A stretch of DNA of 43,625 bases from contig NZ_AVPL01000028.1 in NCBI RefSeq assembly GCF_000768695.1, positions 1-43,625 of the forward strand, in the 5' to 3' direction. Numbering within the stretch: the first letter of the stretch is position 1; every line of letters starts with the position of its first letter. Source of the stretch: Knoellia aerolata DSM 18566. GTDB lineage: Bacteria > Actinomycetota > Actinomycetes > Actinomycetales > Dermatophilaceae. The position numbers and the translations under genes are program-made. The notes under the pieces are model-generated. The model saw only the letters and a list, made by a program, of their open reading frames with translations, was not told the DNA's origin and ran no database searches. Below, piece after piece: positions 16,429 to 25,228 of this stretch.

Positions 16429-17211
16429 ATGGACAAGGTCGTCACCTCTGCAGCCGCAGCCCTCGAGGACGTCCGCGACGGTGCGAGCCTGGCCGTCGGC
16501 GGGTTCGGGCTCTGCGGCATCCCCAGCGTTCTCATCGCCGAGCTGCACGCCAGGGGGGTGCGTGACCTCGAGGTCTACTCGAACAACTGCGGTGTCGACG
16601 ACTGGGGCCTGGGCATCCTGCTCGGTGCCAAGCAGATCCGCCGGATGGTCTCCTCCTACGTCGGCGAGAACAAGGAGTTCGCCCGGCAGTACCTCGAAGG
16701 TGAGCTCGAGGTCGAGCTCACCCCGCAGGGGACGCTCGCCGAGCGGCTGCGTGCCGGCGGCGCCGGCATCGCCGCGTTCTTCACCCCCACCGGGGTCGGC
16801 AGCCAGGTCGCCGACGGCGGGCTCCCGTGGCGGTATGCCGCGGACGGCTCCGTCGCCCTCGCCTCGCCCCCCAAGGAGACCCGGACGTTCGCGCTCGGCG
16901 GCGAGGAGCGCACCTTCGTCCTCGAGGAGGGCATCGCCGCCGACTTCGGGCTCGTGCGCGCCTGGAAGGGCGACCGTCACGGCAACCTCGTGTTCAACAA
17001 GTCCTCGCGCAACTTCAACCCGCTCTGCGCGATGTCGGGGCGGATCACCGTGGCCGAGGTCGAGGAGCTCGTCGAGCCCGGCGACCTCGACCCCGACGAG
17101 GTCCACCTTCCGGGCATCTACGTCCAGCGCGTCGTGCCGCTCACCCCGGAGCAGGCCGCGGACAAGCGCATCGAGAAGCGAACCGTCCGCTCGACGGCCG
17201 AGGAGAACTGA
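16429..17211 (+). CDS. scoA: 3-oxoacid CoA-transferase subunit A
   Basis: This is the 260-residue alpha subunit of succinyl-CoA:3-ketoacid CoA-transferase, which moves CoA from succinyl-CoA to acetoacetate or a related 3-oxoacid. It has the family signature GGFGLCGIP at 24-32, then [19 protein letters not shown] and [18 protein letters not shown]. The end matches subunit A, with [14 protein letters not shown]. ScoB begins one base after its stop, and together they make the complete enzyme. The pair is used for ketone-body or short-chain acid degradation. It lies between cell-wall genes without obvious pathway partners. Confidence 0.93.
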   Translation: MDKVVTSAAAALEDVRDGASLAVGGFGLCGIPSVLIAELHARGVRDLEVYSNNCGVDDWGLGILLGAKQIRRMVSSYVGENKEFARQYLEGELEVELTPQGTLAERLRAGGAGIAAFFTPTGVGSQVADGGLPWRYAADGSVALASPPKETRTFALGGEERTFVLEEGIAADFGLVRAWKGDRHGNLVFNKSSRNFNPLCAMSGRITVAEVEELVEPGDLDPDEVHLPGIYVQRVVPLTPEQAADKRIEKRTVRSTAEEN

Positions 17212-17212
17212 C

Positions 17213-17857
17213 ATGCCCCTGACCCGTGACCAGATGGCGGCCCGAGCGGCCAGCGAGCTCACCGACGGCTCCTACGTCAACCTCGGCATCGGCCTCCCCA
17301 CGCTCGTGCCCAACCACGTCCCGGACGACGTCGAGATCGTCCTCCAGTCCGAGAACGGCATCCTCGGTGTCGGCGCCTACCCCGCCGAGGACGCCGTCGA
17401 CCCCGACCTCATCAACGCCGGCAAGGAGACCGTGACGACCCGGCGTGGCGCCAGCTACTTCGACAGCGCCACGAGCTTCGGGATGATCCGCGGCGGCAAG
17501 GTCGATGCCGCGATCCTCGGTGCCATGCAGGTCTCGCGCGCCGGCGACATCGCGAACTGGATGATCCCCGGCAAGATGGTCAAGGGCATGGGCGGCGCGA
17601 TGGACCTCGTCCACGGCGCCAAGAAGGTCATCGTCCTCATGGAGCACGTCGCCAAGGACGGCAGCCACAAGATCGTCGACGAGTGCGACCTCCCGATCAC
17701 CGGGCTCGGCGTGGTCCAGCGGATCATCACCGACCTCGCGGTCATCGACGTCACCGCCGACGGGCTCGTGGTGCGCGAGCTCGCCCCCGACGTGACCGAG
17801 GACGAGCTGCGCGAAAAGACCGGCCCGGAGCTGACCTTCGCTTTGGCCCGACCCTGA
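17213..17857 (+). CDS. scoB: 3-oxoacid CoA-transferase subunit B
   Basis: This is the 214-residue beta subunit. It contains the catalytic glutamate in SENG (46-49, Glu47), which forms the glutamyl-CoA thioester, preceded by [15 protein letters not shown] and followed by [19 protein letters not shown] and [18 protein letters not shown], all strong family segments. Length is normal. The ATG at 17213 follows the scoA stop by one base, so translation is coupled. It ends 15 bp before the stop of the convergent amidase gene. Confidence 0.93.
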   Translation: MPLTRDQMAARAASELTDGSYVNLGIGLPTLVPNHVPDDVEIVLQSENGILGVGAYPAEDAVDPDLINAGKETVTTRRGASYFDSATSFGMIRGGKVDAAILGAMQVSRAGDIANWMIPGKMVKGMGGAMDLVHGAKKVIVLMEHVAKDGSHKIVDECDLPITGLGVVQRIITDLAVIDVTADGLVVRELAPDVTEDELREKTGPELTFALARP

Positions 17858-17872
17858 CCCGACTATGGCGCG

Positions 17873-19822
17873 TCAGCCCCCGTAGGGGGTCAGGTCCTGC
17901 CAGGCCAGCGCCGTCTCGGCACTCTGGGCAACCCATCGGATGACGGCGCGGTCCGCGGTGCTCGCCGCGACGCGAACCGTGCCGGCTGCATCCTTGACGA
18001 CCAGGTCGACCAGGGCGTCACCGGTGACGTCTCCCACCGCGGTCACGATCGCACCGCTCGGGGCCTGGAAGTTCAGTTGCGGCCCATTGGCCAGGAGTCC
18101 CGTACCTGAGTTCGCGTAGACGATCGGAACGCCCCGCGTGGTCACGCCCATGAGGTCGGAGTCTCCGTCACGGTCCCAGTCGCCCACGCCCACGAGTGAG
18201 GCCACCCCGTTCCACCGGTTGCCGATCACCCGAGGTGCCAGGAAGCCACCTCGGCCGTTGCCCGGGTAGACGCGCAGCTCGGAGTCCACCTTGGTCGCGG
18301 CGACGATGTCCGGATGGCGGTCACCGGTGAGGTCGCCGACCGTCGTCATGATGCGCATCGTGTTCCATCCGTTGCCGACACGCACCGGCGGCTTGAAGCC
18401 ACCCGCGCCGTCGCCGGCATACAGGTTGAGGTCTCCACTGCTCACGACGCGTCCGAGCACGTCGACTGCACCGTCTCCGTCCCAGTCACCCGCAATCCTC
18501 AACTGGTCGAGCCCGGCGGGGTCGAGGGTCGTCTTGGTCCGGGGATCCTGCAGGGCACCGGTCTCGTCCGCCGTGGCGAGCGCCAGCCTCCCCTGCCCAT
18601 CACGGGCGAGCACGTCGTTGCCCCCACCGTTGTCGGCGTCGCGCCTCACCGTCAACGCGGGCGAGTTCGGCGTCGCAGCGCTCGTCGCCGACGTGATCGC
18701 CGGGATGCGTGCATACAGCGCGGCGCCGGGGCACTCGGTGCCCGTGTTGTCGCGGTGGCCCGAGATCGACCGCTGCGTCTCGCCGCCGAGGTTGACCGTC
18801 CAGTCAGGGTCGAGCTGGTGCAGCCTTGCCTTCCACGCGAACAGGTCGCGGTATGCCGTCGTCACCGCTGCCGGGACGGTGGTTCCACTGCGGCTGAAGT
18901 CACCGATCGCTGCGGCCGCGGTCGTCCACGAGTTCACCCCCGGGCTGTGAGCGCCCACCACCGGGCGGTCCGCACCGCCGTGCCGGCCCTCCCACACGCG
19001 GCCGAACCGGTCGATGAGGAAGTTGTAGCCGATGTCGTTCCAGCCGTTCTTGACCACGTGGTACTGGTAGATCGCGCGAATGAGCGCCGGGACGTCGTCG
19101 GCGGCGTAGGTGTTGGCGTTCACCGTGTGGTGCACGACCTCACCCTTGACTGCGCCGTACGACGGTCCGCCCCTGCGCAGCGACTCGTCCGCCCCCCATG
19201 CGGCCCGCGAACGGATGGCTGGCGCTGAGGTCCCGACGGACTCGACTGCTGCTGCGGCCGCAGCGGAGCGCAGGGTCGAAGCGGACGGGACCGGCTGGCG
19301 GAAGGCCTGCATGCCGCGCGCCACCGAAGCGCCGAGGATCCGGAACTCCACTGATCCGGGATCGGTGGTCAGCACGGGGTCGGAGGCCCGTCGGCTGCTG
19401 CGCGACTCGGCCGTCCCCGGATCGGGGCCGTGCTCCTCGACGGGCAGCTCGCTCCACGCCGAGGCCGAGCCGCCGCGCGGGGTGAACCGCCACTGGACCA
19501 GTACTGGTCCGGCCTGGCCGGACCACTCGACACCCAGTGCGGTGGCGCCGTCCTCCACGGTCAACGGGGCAGTGGCGGCCGCCACCGTCGGCTCCACGTC
19601 GTGGCCCGTCGCCGCCCGCCTGTCCGCGCTGTCGATCCTCGTCAGGTCAGGGCGTGTCACGCGAACAAAGGGCGCGGTCTCGGCGCCTGCCTCACCGGCA
19701 GAGACGGCGGACGGCGAGGACCGGGCGAGGGTCGCTCCGTGCGCGCCCCCGCCCGACCCGAGTGCAACGGCACCCACGAGCACGGAGAGACAGAGGGTCA
19801 GTGTCGCAGAGCGTGGAGACAC
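17873..19822 (-). CDS. secreted N-acetylmuramoyl-L-alanine amidase with FG-GAP repeats
   Basis: This 649-residue exported protein has a signal peptide (1-30). The N-terminal part (50-180) resembles the domain often preceding PGRP-type amidases in actinobacteria (ATALGVEWSGQAGPVLVQWR). The amidase_2/PGRP domain runs from about 202 to 370. Zinc-site features are VVHHTVN (HHT 231-233) and SGHRDNTGTECPG (His356, Cys364), with YNFLIDRFGRVWEGR between. It should cut the bond between muramic acid and L-alanine. From about 425 to the end come FG-GAP/VCBS-type repeats with Asp-rich calcium-like loops (GDWDGDGAVDVLG, GDLTGDRHPDIV, GDWDRDGDSDLMG, GDVTGDALVDLV), likely for surface binding. The GTG start has an AAAGG site upstream. 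Confidence 0.9.
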   Translation of the reverse strand: MSPRSATLTLCLSVLVGAVALGSGGGAHGATLARSSPSAVSAGEAGAETAPFVRVTRPDLTRIDSADRRAATGHDVEPTVAAATAPLTVEDGATALGVEWSGQAGPVLVQWRFTPRGGSASAWSELPVEEHGPDPGTAESRSSRRASDPVLTTDPGSVEFRILGASVARGMQAFRQPVPSASTLRSAAAAAAVESVGTSAPAIRSRAAWGADESLRRGGPSYGAVKGEVVHHTVNANTYAADDVPALIRAIYQYHVVKNGWNDIGYNFLIDRFGRVWEGRHGGADRPVVGAHSPGVNSWTTAAAAIGDFSRSGTTVPAAVTTAYRDLFAWKARLHQLDPDWTVNLGGETQRSISGHRDNTGTECPGAALYARIPAITSATSAATPNSPALTVRRDADNGGGNDVLARDGQGRLALATADETGALQDPRTKTTLDPAGLDQLRIAGDWDGDGAVDVLGRVVSSGDLNLYAGDGAGGFKPPVRVGNGWNTMRIMTTVGDLTGDRHPDIVAATKVDSELRVYPGNGRGGFLAPRVIGNRWNGVASLVGVGDWDRDGDSDLMGVTTRGVPIVYANSGTGLLANGPQLNFQAPSGAIVTAVGDVTGDALVDLVVKDAAGTVRVAASTADRAVIRWVAQSAETALAWQDLTPYGG

Positions 19823-19967
19823 GGGGCAGCCTTTCGTGGTGATGGATCGACGGTCACACTAGTCACTTTGGGCACAATTGGATAGCCTGATCGAGCTATA
19901 GCGCCTGACCAACATGGGGGCGGCGGGCGTCGACGTGCCGCGAAGCCCTGTGCGACACTCTGCTTTC
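19823..19967. other. Divergent promoter region between amidase and acyltransferase
   Basis: It holds the AAAGG ribosome-binding site of the amidase (about 19830-19835) and a locally AT-rich stretch (19860-19905: actagtcactttgggcacaa, then gatagcctgatcgagctata). Candidate -10 boxes in both directions can be drawn there, but none has a convincing -35 at the correct distance. Confidence 0.35.
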
Positions 19968-21073
19968 GTGACCGCCGACACCCGCCGCAGCGCGCCCCTG
20001 CACGGCAGCACTGGCCACGACGCCTCCACTGCCTGGATCTCCTGGCTCCGGGTCGTGGCCATCGCGGGGGTGGTCACGATCCACACCGTGGGCGGGACCG
20101 CGTCGATGCCCGGGGCCCGCGAGACCGTGCGGGGACAGGCCGCCATACTCTTGGACATCGGCGCCATCTTCGCCGTTCCGGTGTTCGTCATGATCAGTGG
20201 CGCGCTCGTACTGGACCCGACGCGGTACCGCGGGGCGCAGGCGTTCCTCCGACGCCGGATCTGGCGCATCGTCGTCCCCCTCGTCGTGTGGCACCTCTGG
20301 TACTACGTGCTCATCGTGGTGGTCATGGACGTGCCCATGACGCCGAAGGCAGCCCTCGTCGCCGCCATCAACGGCAACCTCTACAGCGCGCTCTACTTCT
20401 TCTGGATCGTCCTCGGACTGTCTCTCATCGCGCCGGTCCTCATCCCGTTCATCGCCGACAGCGGGGCGAAGGGTGCCCTGGTCGCTGGCCTCGGCTTCGC
20501 TGCCATCCCTGTCGTCACGATCGCGACGATGCGGCTCCGCGGCGTCTCGACGGTGCTCACGGACCTGGCCTGGACGTGGTGGCTGCCCTACCTGGGATTC
20601 TTCCTGCTGGGCTGGGCGTGCCGGGGAGCCCTCCTCCACGGCTGGTCCCTGGCAGTCGTGGGCCTGGGGTCCACGGCTCTGGGGTTCACCCTCGCGTGGC
20701 AATGGCGCAATCCCGAGGCGCCGTCGTGGCTGCAGACGATCTCACCCGTGAGCTACTACTCGCTCTCGGTGCTGCTCTACTCGACCGGCGTCTTCGTGAC
20801 CGCGCACTCCCTGGTCCGCCCGGCGGCCTGCTCTCGGCGCTCACGGGGCCGCGCGCGGCGGCGGTGGGACGGAAGCTCGGGGACGCCACTCTCGGCGTCT
20901 TCGCCCTTCACCTGACGGTCCTCTACGTCGTCCTCGAGCTCCCGTGGATCGGAGGCACCGCGGTGAGCCCGACGGGTGCCGAGATGCTCGCCCGGGTCCT
21001 CGTCGTGTTCGTCGCGACCTATGCCGTGGTCCTGGTCCTGCGCCGAGTTCCTGTCGTCAGAGCACTGCTGTGA
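19968..21073 (+). pseudogene. acyltransferase 3 family membrane protein, frameshifted
   Basis: The first frame encodes an acyltransferase-3 (OafA/NodX-like) integral membrane protein that would O-acetylate or O-acylate surface sugars. It starts with WISWLRVVAIAGVVTIHTV (conserved helix-1 His) and continues through about eight helices to SVLLYSTGVFVTAHSLVRP. Near 20817-20823 the frame is lost and it stops at 20915 after about 31 non-native residues. The -1 frame continues the family sequence to 21073 (GGLLSALTGPR, LGDATLGVFALHLTVLYVVL, then two more helices). One missing C in the run cgcccgg would explain this. It could be a real null mutation, a sequencing error or, less likely, programmed frameshifting. 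The start is GTG 19968 or ATG 19914. Confidence 0.8.
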
Positions 21074-21157
21074 CGAGCCTCGGCTTCCCGGCGCATCGCT
21101 GATACCTTGACCGTCACGCGGTGCCAACCGTGTCCCACACCTGAGTCCGGAGTCACG

Positions 21158-22609
21158 ATGCCGTCTCTGCGCTGCGCCTTCGTCGCCACCATGCTGTTCG
21201 CTGTCCCTGCGCTCGTCGGTGCAGCATCGCCTGCGTCAGCCGAACCGGTCGTACCCAGTGCCCCCCCGTCGGGCAACTCGGTCACGTCGAACCGTGCGCC
21301 GGCGCTCGCCCGCCACGACGCTCCGTCGCCGGGGGGACCCGCCCTTCGAGGGGCCATGTCCGAACGGGCCGCGACCACCCCTGAGCTCGCAAGCTACTGC
21401 CCGACCGGCATGGTGCCCGGCACGCTGATTGCCCTGGAGAGTTTCGAGACGGCCCTGCCATACCCCGCCGACTCCTACGGGTTCGGACGCACCACGAGCG
21501 GGGGTGCGACCTATGGCAGCTGGAACGCTTCGTCCAACATCAGCGCGGGATACCGGATTCTGACCTATCTCAACTCCACCCACGTCGCCGTCCCTTCGGG
21601 GTCGACCCTTGGCCTCTCCTTCTCGTACATGGGCACCGGAGACGACACCACCGGATTCGCGGTGAACAACTCGGGAGGCACTCTGGTTCCCTCGTCGACG
21701 TGGCGGCGGGTGGCGCTCAACGTGACGTCCGAGGCCAAGACCAACGCCGGGTACCTCGACGTCTTCTTCTTCAACGACACGACCGGCAACGCCGCGGCCT
21801 CCTCGTCGCTGCGCATCGACGAGGTCCGCGTCTACACCTGCGTCGCCGGTGGGTCGGTCCGCGGGGACTGGAACGGGGATCGTCGCACCGACGTCATGGC
21901 GATCCACTCCTCGGGCGACCTCTGGATGTATCCCGGCACGGGCACCGGCACGGTGACGTCGGGCCGGCGGATCGGTCCCGGCTGGGGGACCTTCCGGTGG
22001 GCCGGCTCCCCCGGCGACGTCGACAGCAACGGCAGGAGCGACCTTCTGGGCATCGACTCCGCCGGCACGCTCTACCTCTACTCCGGCGCCGGAGATGCGC
22101 GCTTCGCCACCCGGCGGGTCATCGGCAACGGCTGGAACATCTTCAGCGCACTCGTCACACCTGGTGACATGACCGGCGACGGGCGCCCCGACCTGCTCGG
22201 ACTTGACGCAGGTGGTCAGCTGCAGCAGTACGCCTTCGCCGCGAACGGCTCGCTCCGCAAGGTCCGGACGGTGGGCACGGGCTTCGACACCATGACCCAC
22301 ATCACCGGGACAGGCGACCTCAACGGCGACCGGATCGGTGACGTCGTGGCCGTCAGGGTGTCTGACGGCTGCATGTTCTCCTACCTCGGGACCGCGACGA
22401 CGCTGCGCAACCACCGCCAGGTCGGGTGTGGATGGGACACGATGAACCTGGTATCGAGCCCGGGTGACCTCACCGGGGACGGGTTCGGTGACCTCGTAAG
22501 CCGCACGGTCGCGGGCGACCTGAAGATGTACCGCGGCGTGAGCGGTGGAGGCGTGGCAGGGGGGACAGTCATCGGCACCGGCTGGGGCGCGATGAAGTTC
22601 ATCTTCTGA
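21158..22609 (+). CDS. secreted FG-GAP/VCBS repeat protein
   Basis: This 483-residue protein has a signal peptide (1-28, ending SPASA). A middle domain (about 85-225; LIALESFETALPYPADSYGF, then SLRIDEVRVYTC) looks like a beta-sandwich or carbohydrate-binding module. FG-GAP-type repeats run from about 230 to the end, with Asp-rich loops GDWNGDRRTDVMA, GDVDSNGRSDLLG, GDMTGDGRPDLLG, GDLNGDRIGDVVA and GDLTGDGFGDLVS, and a recurring GWN/GWD/GWG segment in each blade. No enzyme motif is visible. The repeats closely resemble those of the amidase at 17873-19822. The CGGAG site at 21147-21151 fixes the ATG at 21158 over the upstream ATG at 21107. Confidence 0.85.
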   Translation: MPSLRCAFVATMLFAVPALVGAASPASAEPVVPSAPPSGNSVTSNRAPALARHDAPSPGGPALRGAMSERAATTPELASYCPTGMVPGTLIALESFETALPYPADSYGFGRTTSGGATYGSWNASSNISAGYRILTYLNSTHVAVPSGSTLGLSFSYMGTGDDTTGFAVNNSGGTLVPSSTWRRVALNVTSEAKTNAGYLDVFFFNDTTGNAAASSSLRIDEVRVYTCVAGGSVRGDWNGDRRTDVMAIHSSGDLWMYPGTGTGTVTSGRRIGPGWGTFRWAGSPGDVDSNGRSDLLGIDSAGTLYLYSGAGDARFATRRVIGNGWNIFSALVTPGDMTGDGRPDLLGLDAGGQLQQYAFAANGSLRKVRTVGTGFDTMTHITGTGDLNGDRIGDVVAVRVSDGCMFSYLGTATTLRNHRQVGCGWDTMNLVSSPGDLTGDGFGDLVSRTVAGDLKMYRGVSGGGVAGGTVIGTGWGAMKFIF

Positions 22610-22630
22610 GCCGGGAGCCCAGGAGTCCGA

Positions 22631-25228
22631 TCAGCGGCCGTGAAGGCCGAACAGCTCCCGCATGACGGTCGCCGAACGGCGGCCGTCATGCCACGCCCGC
22701 ACGTACTCCACTCCCGCCGCCGCCGTCCCACGTGCCGCCGCGCGGTCGTCGGCGACCCGGCGTACGACGTCCGCCACATCGTCCGGTGTGGCCTCGAGGA
22801 CGGGAAGCTCCTCGGGGCACAGGGCCCGGACCTCGGGCATCACGTGGCTGACGACGACTCGACCCGCCGCCATGGCCTCGGCGGCCGCGACTCCGTAGAT
22901 CCCGATGGACAGCTGGTCGACCACGATGTCGGCCCCTGCGATGCAGTCCGGCATTTCCGAAGGGGGCACGTTCTCGAGCCGCTGGTAGTCGATCAGGCCT
23001 TCGGCGACCAACGGTGCGAGAGCGGCATCGACGTGGTCCGAGCCCTTCAGGCTCGCCCGGCTCGGCGCGTGAACGACTCGGGGACGCGCCCGCTCGAGCA
23101 GTGGCGCGCGCGTCCCCCAGCGACCGAGGTCGACGACGACCGGCACCCACGTAGCGGAGGGCAGGTCGAGCAGGAGGTCGGGGGTGGAGACGCCCACTGG
23201 ACCATCGAACCGTGCGATGAGCGGAAAGAGGTGGTCGCGCTGCTGCTGGAGGCGCCGAGTCAGGGCCTCACGTGGGTCGCGGAAGGGTGACCACCGTGTG
23301 CGGAGTGCGTTGTCCCGAGGGTTGCGCAGCTCTGATCCGTGAAACAGCAGGCCCACCTCGACTCCGAGCGAACGCAGGGTGCGTGCGTCCCCGGTGAAGT
23401 CGCGGCCGTTGCGAAGCCCGAACAGGGGGCGGCCTGCCTCGATCAGTGCATGCGTCCAGGTGTCCAGGGCATCGGACTCGAGCGCGGCAGCCCACTCGGC
23501 GTCTCCCGCGAACTGCTTCTGCGGCACGACAGTGTCGGCCGGGTACATCAAAGGCGAGCCGCGGTCGATGCAGATGACACGAGTGCTCAGTCCGGGGATG
23601 GTGCGCTCAAGCGCCTTGGCCCATTCCCAGCCTTGACCCGCCATGTTGGCCGGACCGATGCCGACGACCGACGGGCGCTCGGGGTGAGCCACGGTCGTCT
23701 CGACCACCTCGTCGAGACGGGTGGTCGTCGCGGGCTCACTCACCCTCTCCCCCCCGAACAGGTCCCGGTAGACCTGTCGGAGGCTGCGCTGCTGGACGGA
23801 CCATGCATAGGGACGCAGCAGGTCCGGGGTCTGCCCGATGAGAGCGCGCACCTCGTCCCGTCGCACCAGCAGCTGCCGCGCCTGCTCGGTGAACGACGCC
23901 ACGTCCCCGGCCAGGTGCACGGCCCCGACGCGGTGCTCGACCACGAAGTCCCGCTGTGCGGGGCAGTCGCTCACGAGAACCGGTAGGCCGGCGTAGAGGT
24001 ACTCGAAGAGCTTGTTGGCGAGGGCGACGTCGTGGCTGCCGAAGCGACGCAGTGGAAGGAGACCGATGTCGGCCGACGCGACGAAGCCAGTCACCTCGTG
24101 TGGGCGCACGGGCTCGAGCAGATGGACTCGGTCCTCGCAGCCGAGCTTTCGGGCCTGGGCCGCCAGCTGTTGCGCGACGACGGTGTGCGGCCCGGGGACG
24201 CAGACGACGGCGAGGTGCACGCCGGGGAGATCGGGGAGGGCCGCGACCACGGTGTCGATCCCCCGGGCGTGGGTCACCGCTCCGCTGTAGACCATGAGTG
24301 GGACGTTCGCGGCGAGACGAAGGGTCTCGCGCACGCCGGTCGACTCGGGTAAGGGGCCGGTCAGCTCGGGTGAGTTCATCACGACGGTCGGTCGTGAGCT
24401 GAGTCGGTGGTCGCGACGCAGTCGTTCGGCGAGCGGCTCGGTCACGGTGACCACAGCACCCGCGTCGCCGATGAACTCGCGCTCAAGGTCGAGGTATGCC
24501 GCTCGACGTCGTCTGGTCCGCGAGCCGTAGAGTGACAGCCCGGCCACGTACTCGTGGGCGTCGTAGACCCAGTCCGCCTTCCGCCCGTCCCTGCGCCGAC
24601 GGGCGACCGCGTGGCTCGCCACCCCGACGAGCTGCACGTCGTGGGCGTGGATCACGTCCCAGTCGAGGCGGTCGATCGCCGGCGCCATCCCCAGCTCGTA
24701 GTCGTCGATCTCCGGCAGCTCGGAGCGCCAGGAGGCGGCGACCGGCGTTCGATGCACCGCTGCGTCCACCACCTTCCAGACGAACCGTTCGGCGTGCCCG
24801 AGCCGCCGGTCGATCTCGACCAGGGACCGGACCCCTTGGTGTCGGGCGTCGAGCAGGCGTTCCCGCAACCGCGCGCTCCTGCCTTCGTCGAGGGCCAGCT
24901 CCCGCCGCCGGAGGCCGTCACGGAGGTCATGGCGGGCGCGCTCGGCGGGGTTCAGCTCAAGTGAGAGCCTCGGTCGGCGCCGACGGAGGCGGGCGTCGTC
25001 GCGCGCCTCCTTGAGCGTCCATGGCACCGGCACCCGGACGACCCTCAACGGGCCCAGCGTGGACTCCTCGCGTCGCGAGCTGGTGCTGCGACCGAGCAGG
25101 GTGACCTCGAGGCCGGCGTCGGTGAGGGCCAGGCCGGACTTGAGCACCCGGGTGTCGTGACTGATGTCGTTCGCGACAATCATCAGGACACGACCGGCGC
25201 GGTCGCCGGCCCCGAACCCCGCGGTCAT
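22631..25228 (-). CDS. tandem glycosyltransferase (GT4 plus second GT-B enzyme in one chain)
   Basis: This 865-residue protein is two enzymes fused. Residues 12-495 form a GT4-type GT-B fold: VLMIVANDISHDTRVLKSG, a basic helical insert (75-150), DWDVIHAHDVQLVG, WVYDAHEY, MVYSGAVTHARGIDTVV and the donor-site segment ALANKLFEYLYAGLPVLVSD. After a linker, residues about 515-865 form a second GT-B unit: VGIGPANMAGQGWEWAKALE, VGLLFHGSELRNPRDNA, RPRVVHAPSRASLKGSDHVD and MPDCIAGADIVVDQLSIGIY. The first half is paralogous to the protein at 29691-31142 and the second to that at 26715-27962. Its ATG overlaps the stop of the dehydrogenase as TGATG. Two consecutive sugars may be added by one polypeptide; this is inference. 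Confidence 0.85.
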   Translation of the reverse strand: MTAGFGAGDRAGRVLMIVANDISHDTRVLKSGLALTDAGLEVTLLGRSTSSRREESTLGPLRVVRVPVPWTLKEARDDARLRRRRPRLSLELNPAERARHDLRDGLRRRELALDEGRSARLRERLLDARHQGVRSLVEIDRRLGHAERFVWKVVDAAVHRTPVAASWRSELPEIDDYELGMAPAIDRLDWDVIHAHDVQLVGVASHAVARRRRDGRKADWVYDAHEYVAGLSLYGSRTRRRRAAYLDLEREFIGDAGAVVTVTEPLAERLRRDHRLSSRPTVVMNSPELTGPLPESTGVRETLRLAANVPLMVYSGAVTHARGIDTVVAALPDLPGVHLAVVCVPGPHTVVAQQLAAQARKLGCEDRVHLLEPVRPHEVTGFVASADIGLLPLRRFGSHDVALANKLFEYLYAGLPVLVSDCPAQRDFVVEHRVGAVHLAGDVASFTEQARQLLVRRDEVRALIGQTPDLLRPYAWSVQQRSLRQVYRDLFGGERVSEPATTTRLDEVVETTVAHPERPSVVGIGPANMAGQGWEWAKALERTIPGLSTRVICIDRGSPLMYPADTVVPQKQFAGDAEWAAALESDALDTWTHALIEAGRPLFGLRNGRDFTGDARTLRSLGVEVGLLFHGSELRNPRDNALRTRWSPFRDPREALTRRLQQQRDHLFPLIARFDGPVGVSTPDLLLDLPSATWVPVVVDLGRWGTRAPLLERARPRVVHAPSRASLKGSDHVDAALAPLVAEGLIDYQRLENVPPSEMPDCIAGADIVVDQLSIGIYGVAAAEAMAAGRVVVSHVMPEVRALCPEELPVLEATPDDVADVVRRVADDRAAARGTAAAGVEYVRAWHDGRRSATVMRELFGLHGR

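Noticed and set aside
19968-21073. Programmed -1 frameshift in the acyltransferase gene
   Set aside because: No X-XXY-YYZ slippery heptamer or following stem is evident at 20815-20825. A missing C in a short C-run is simpler.
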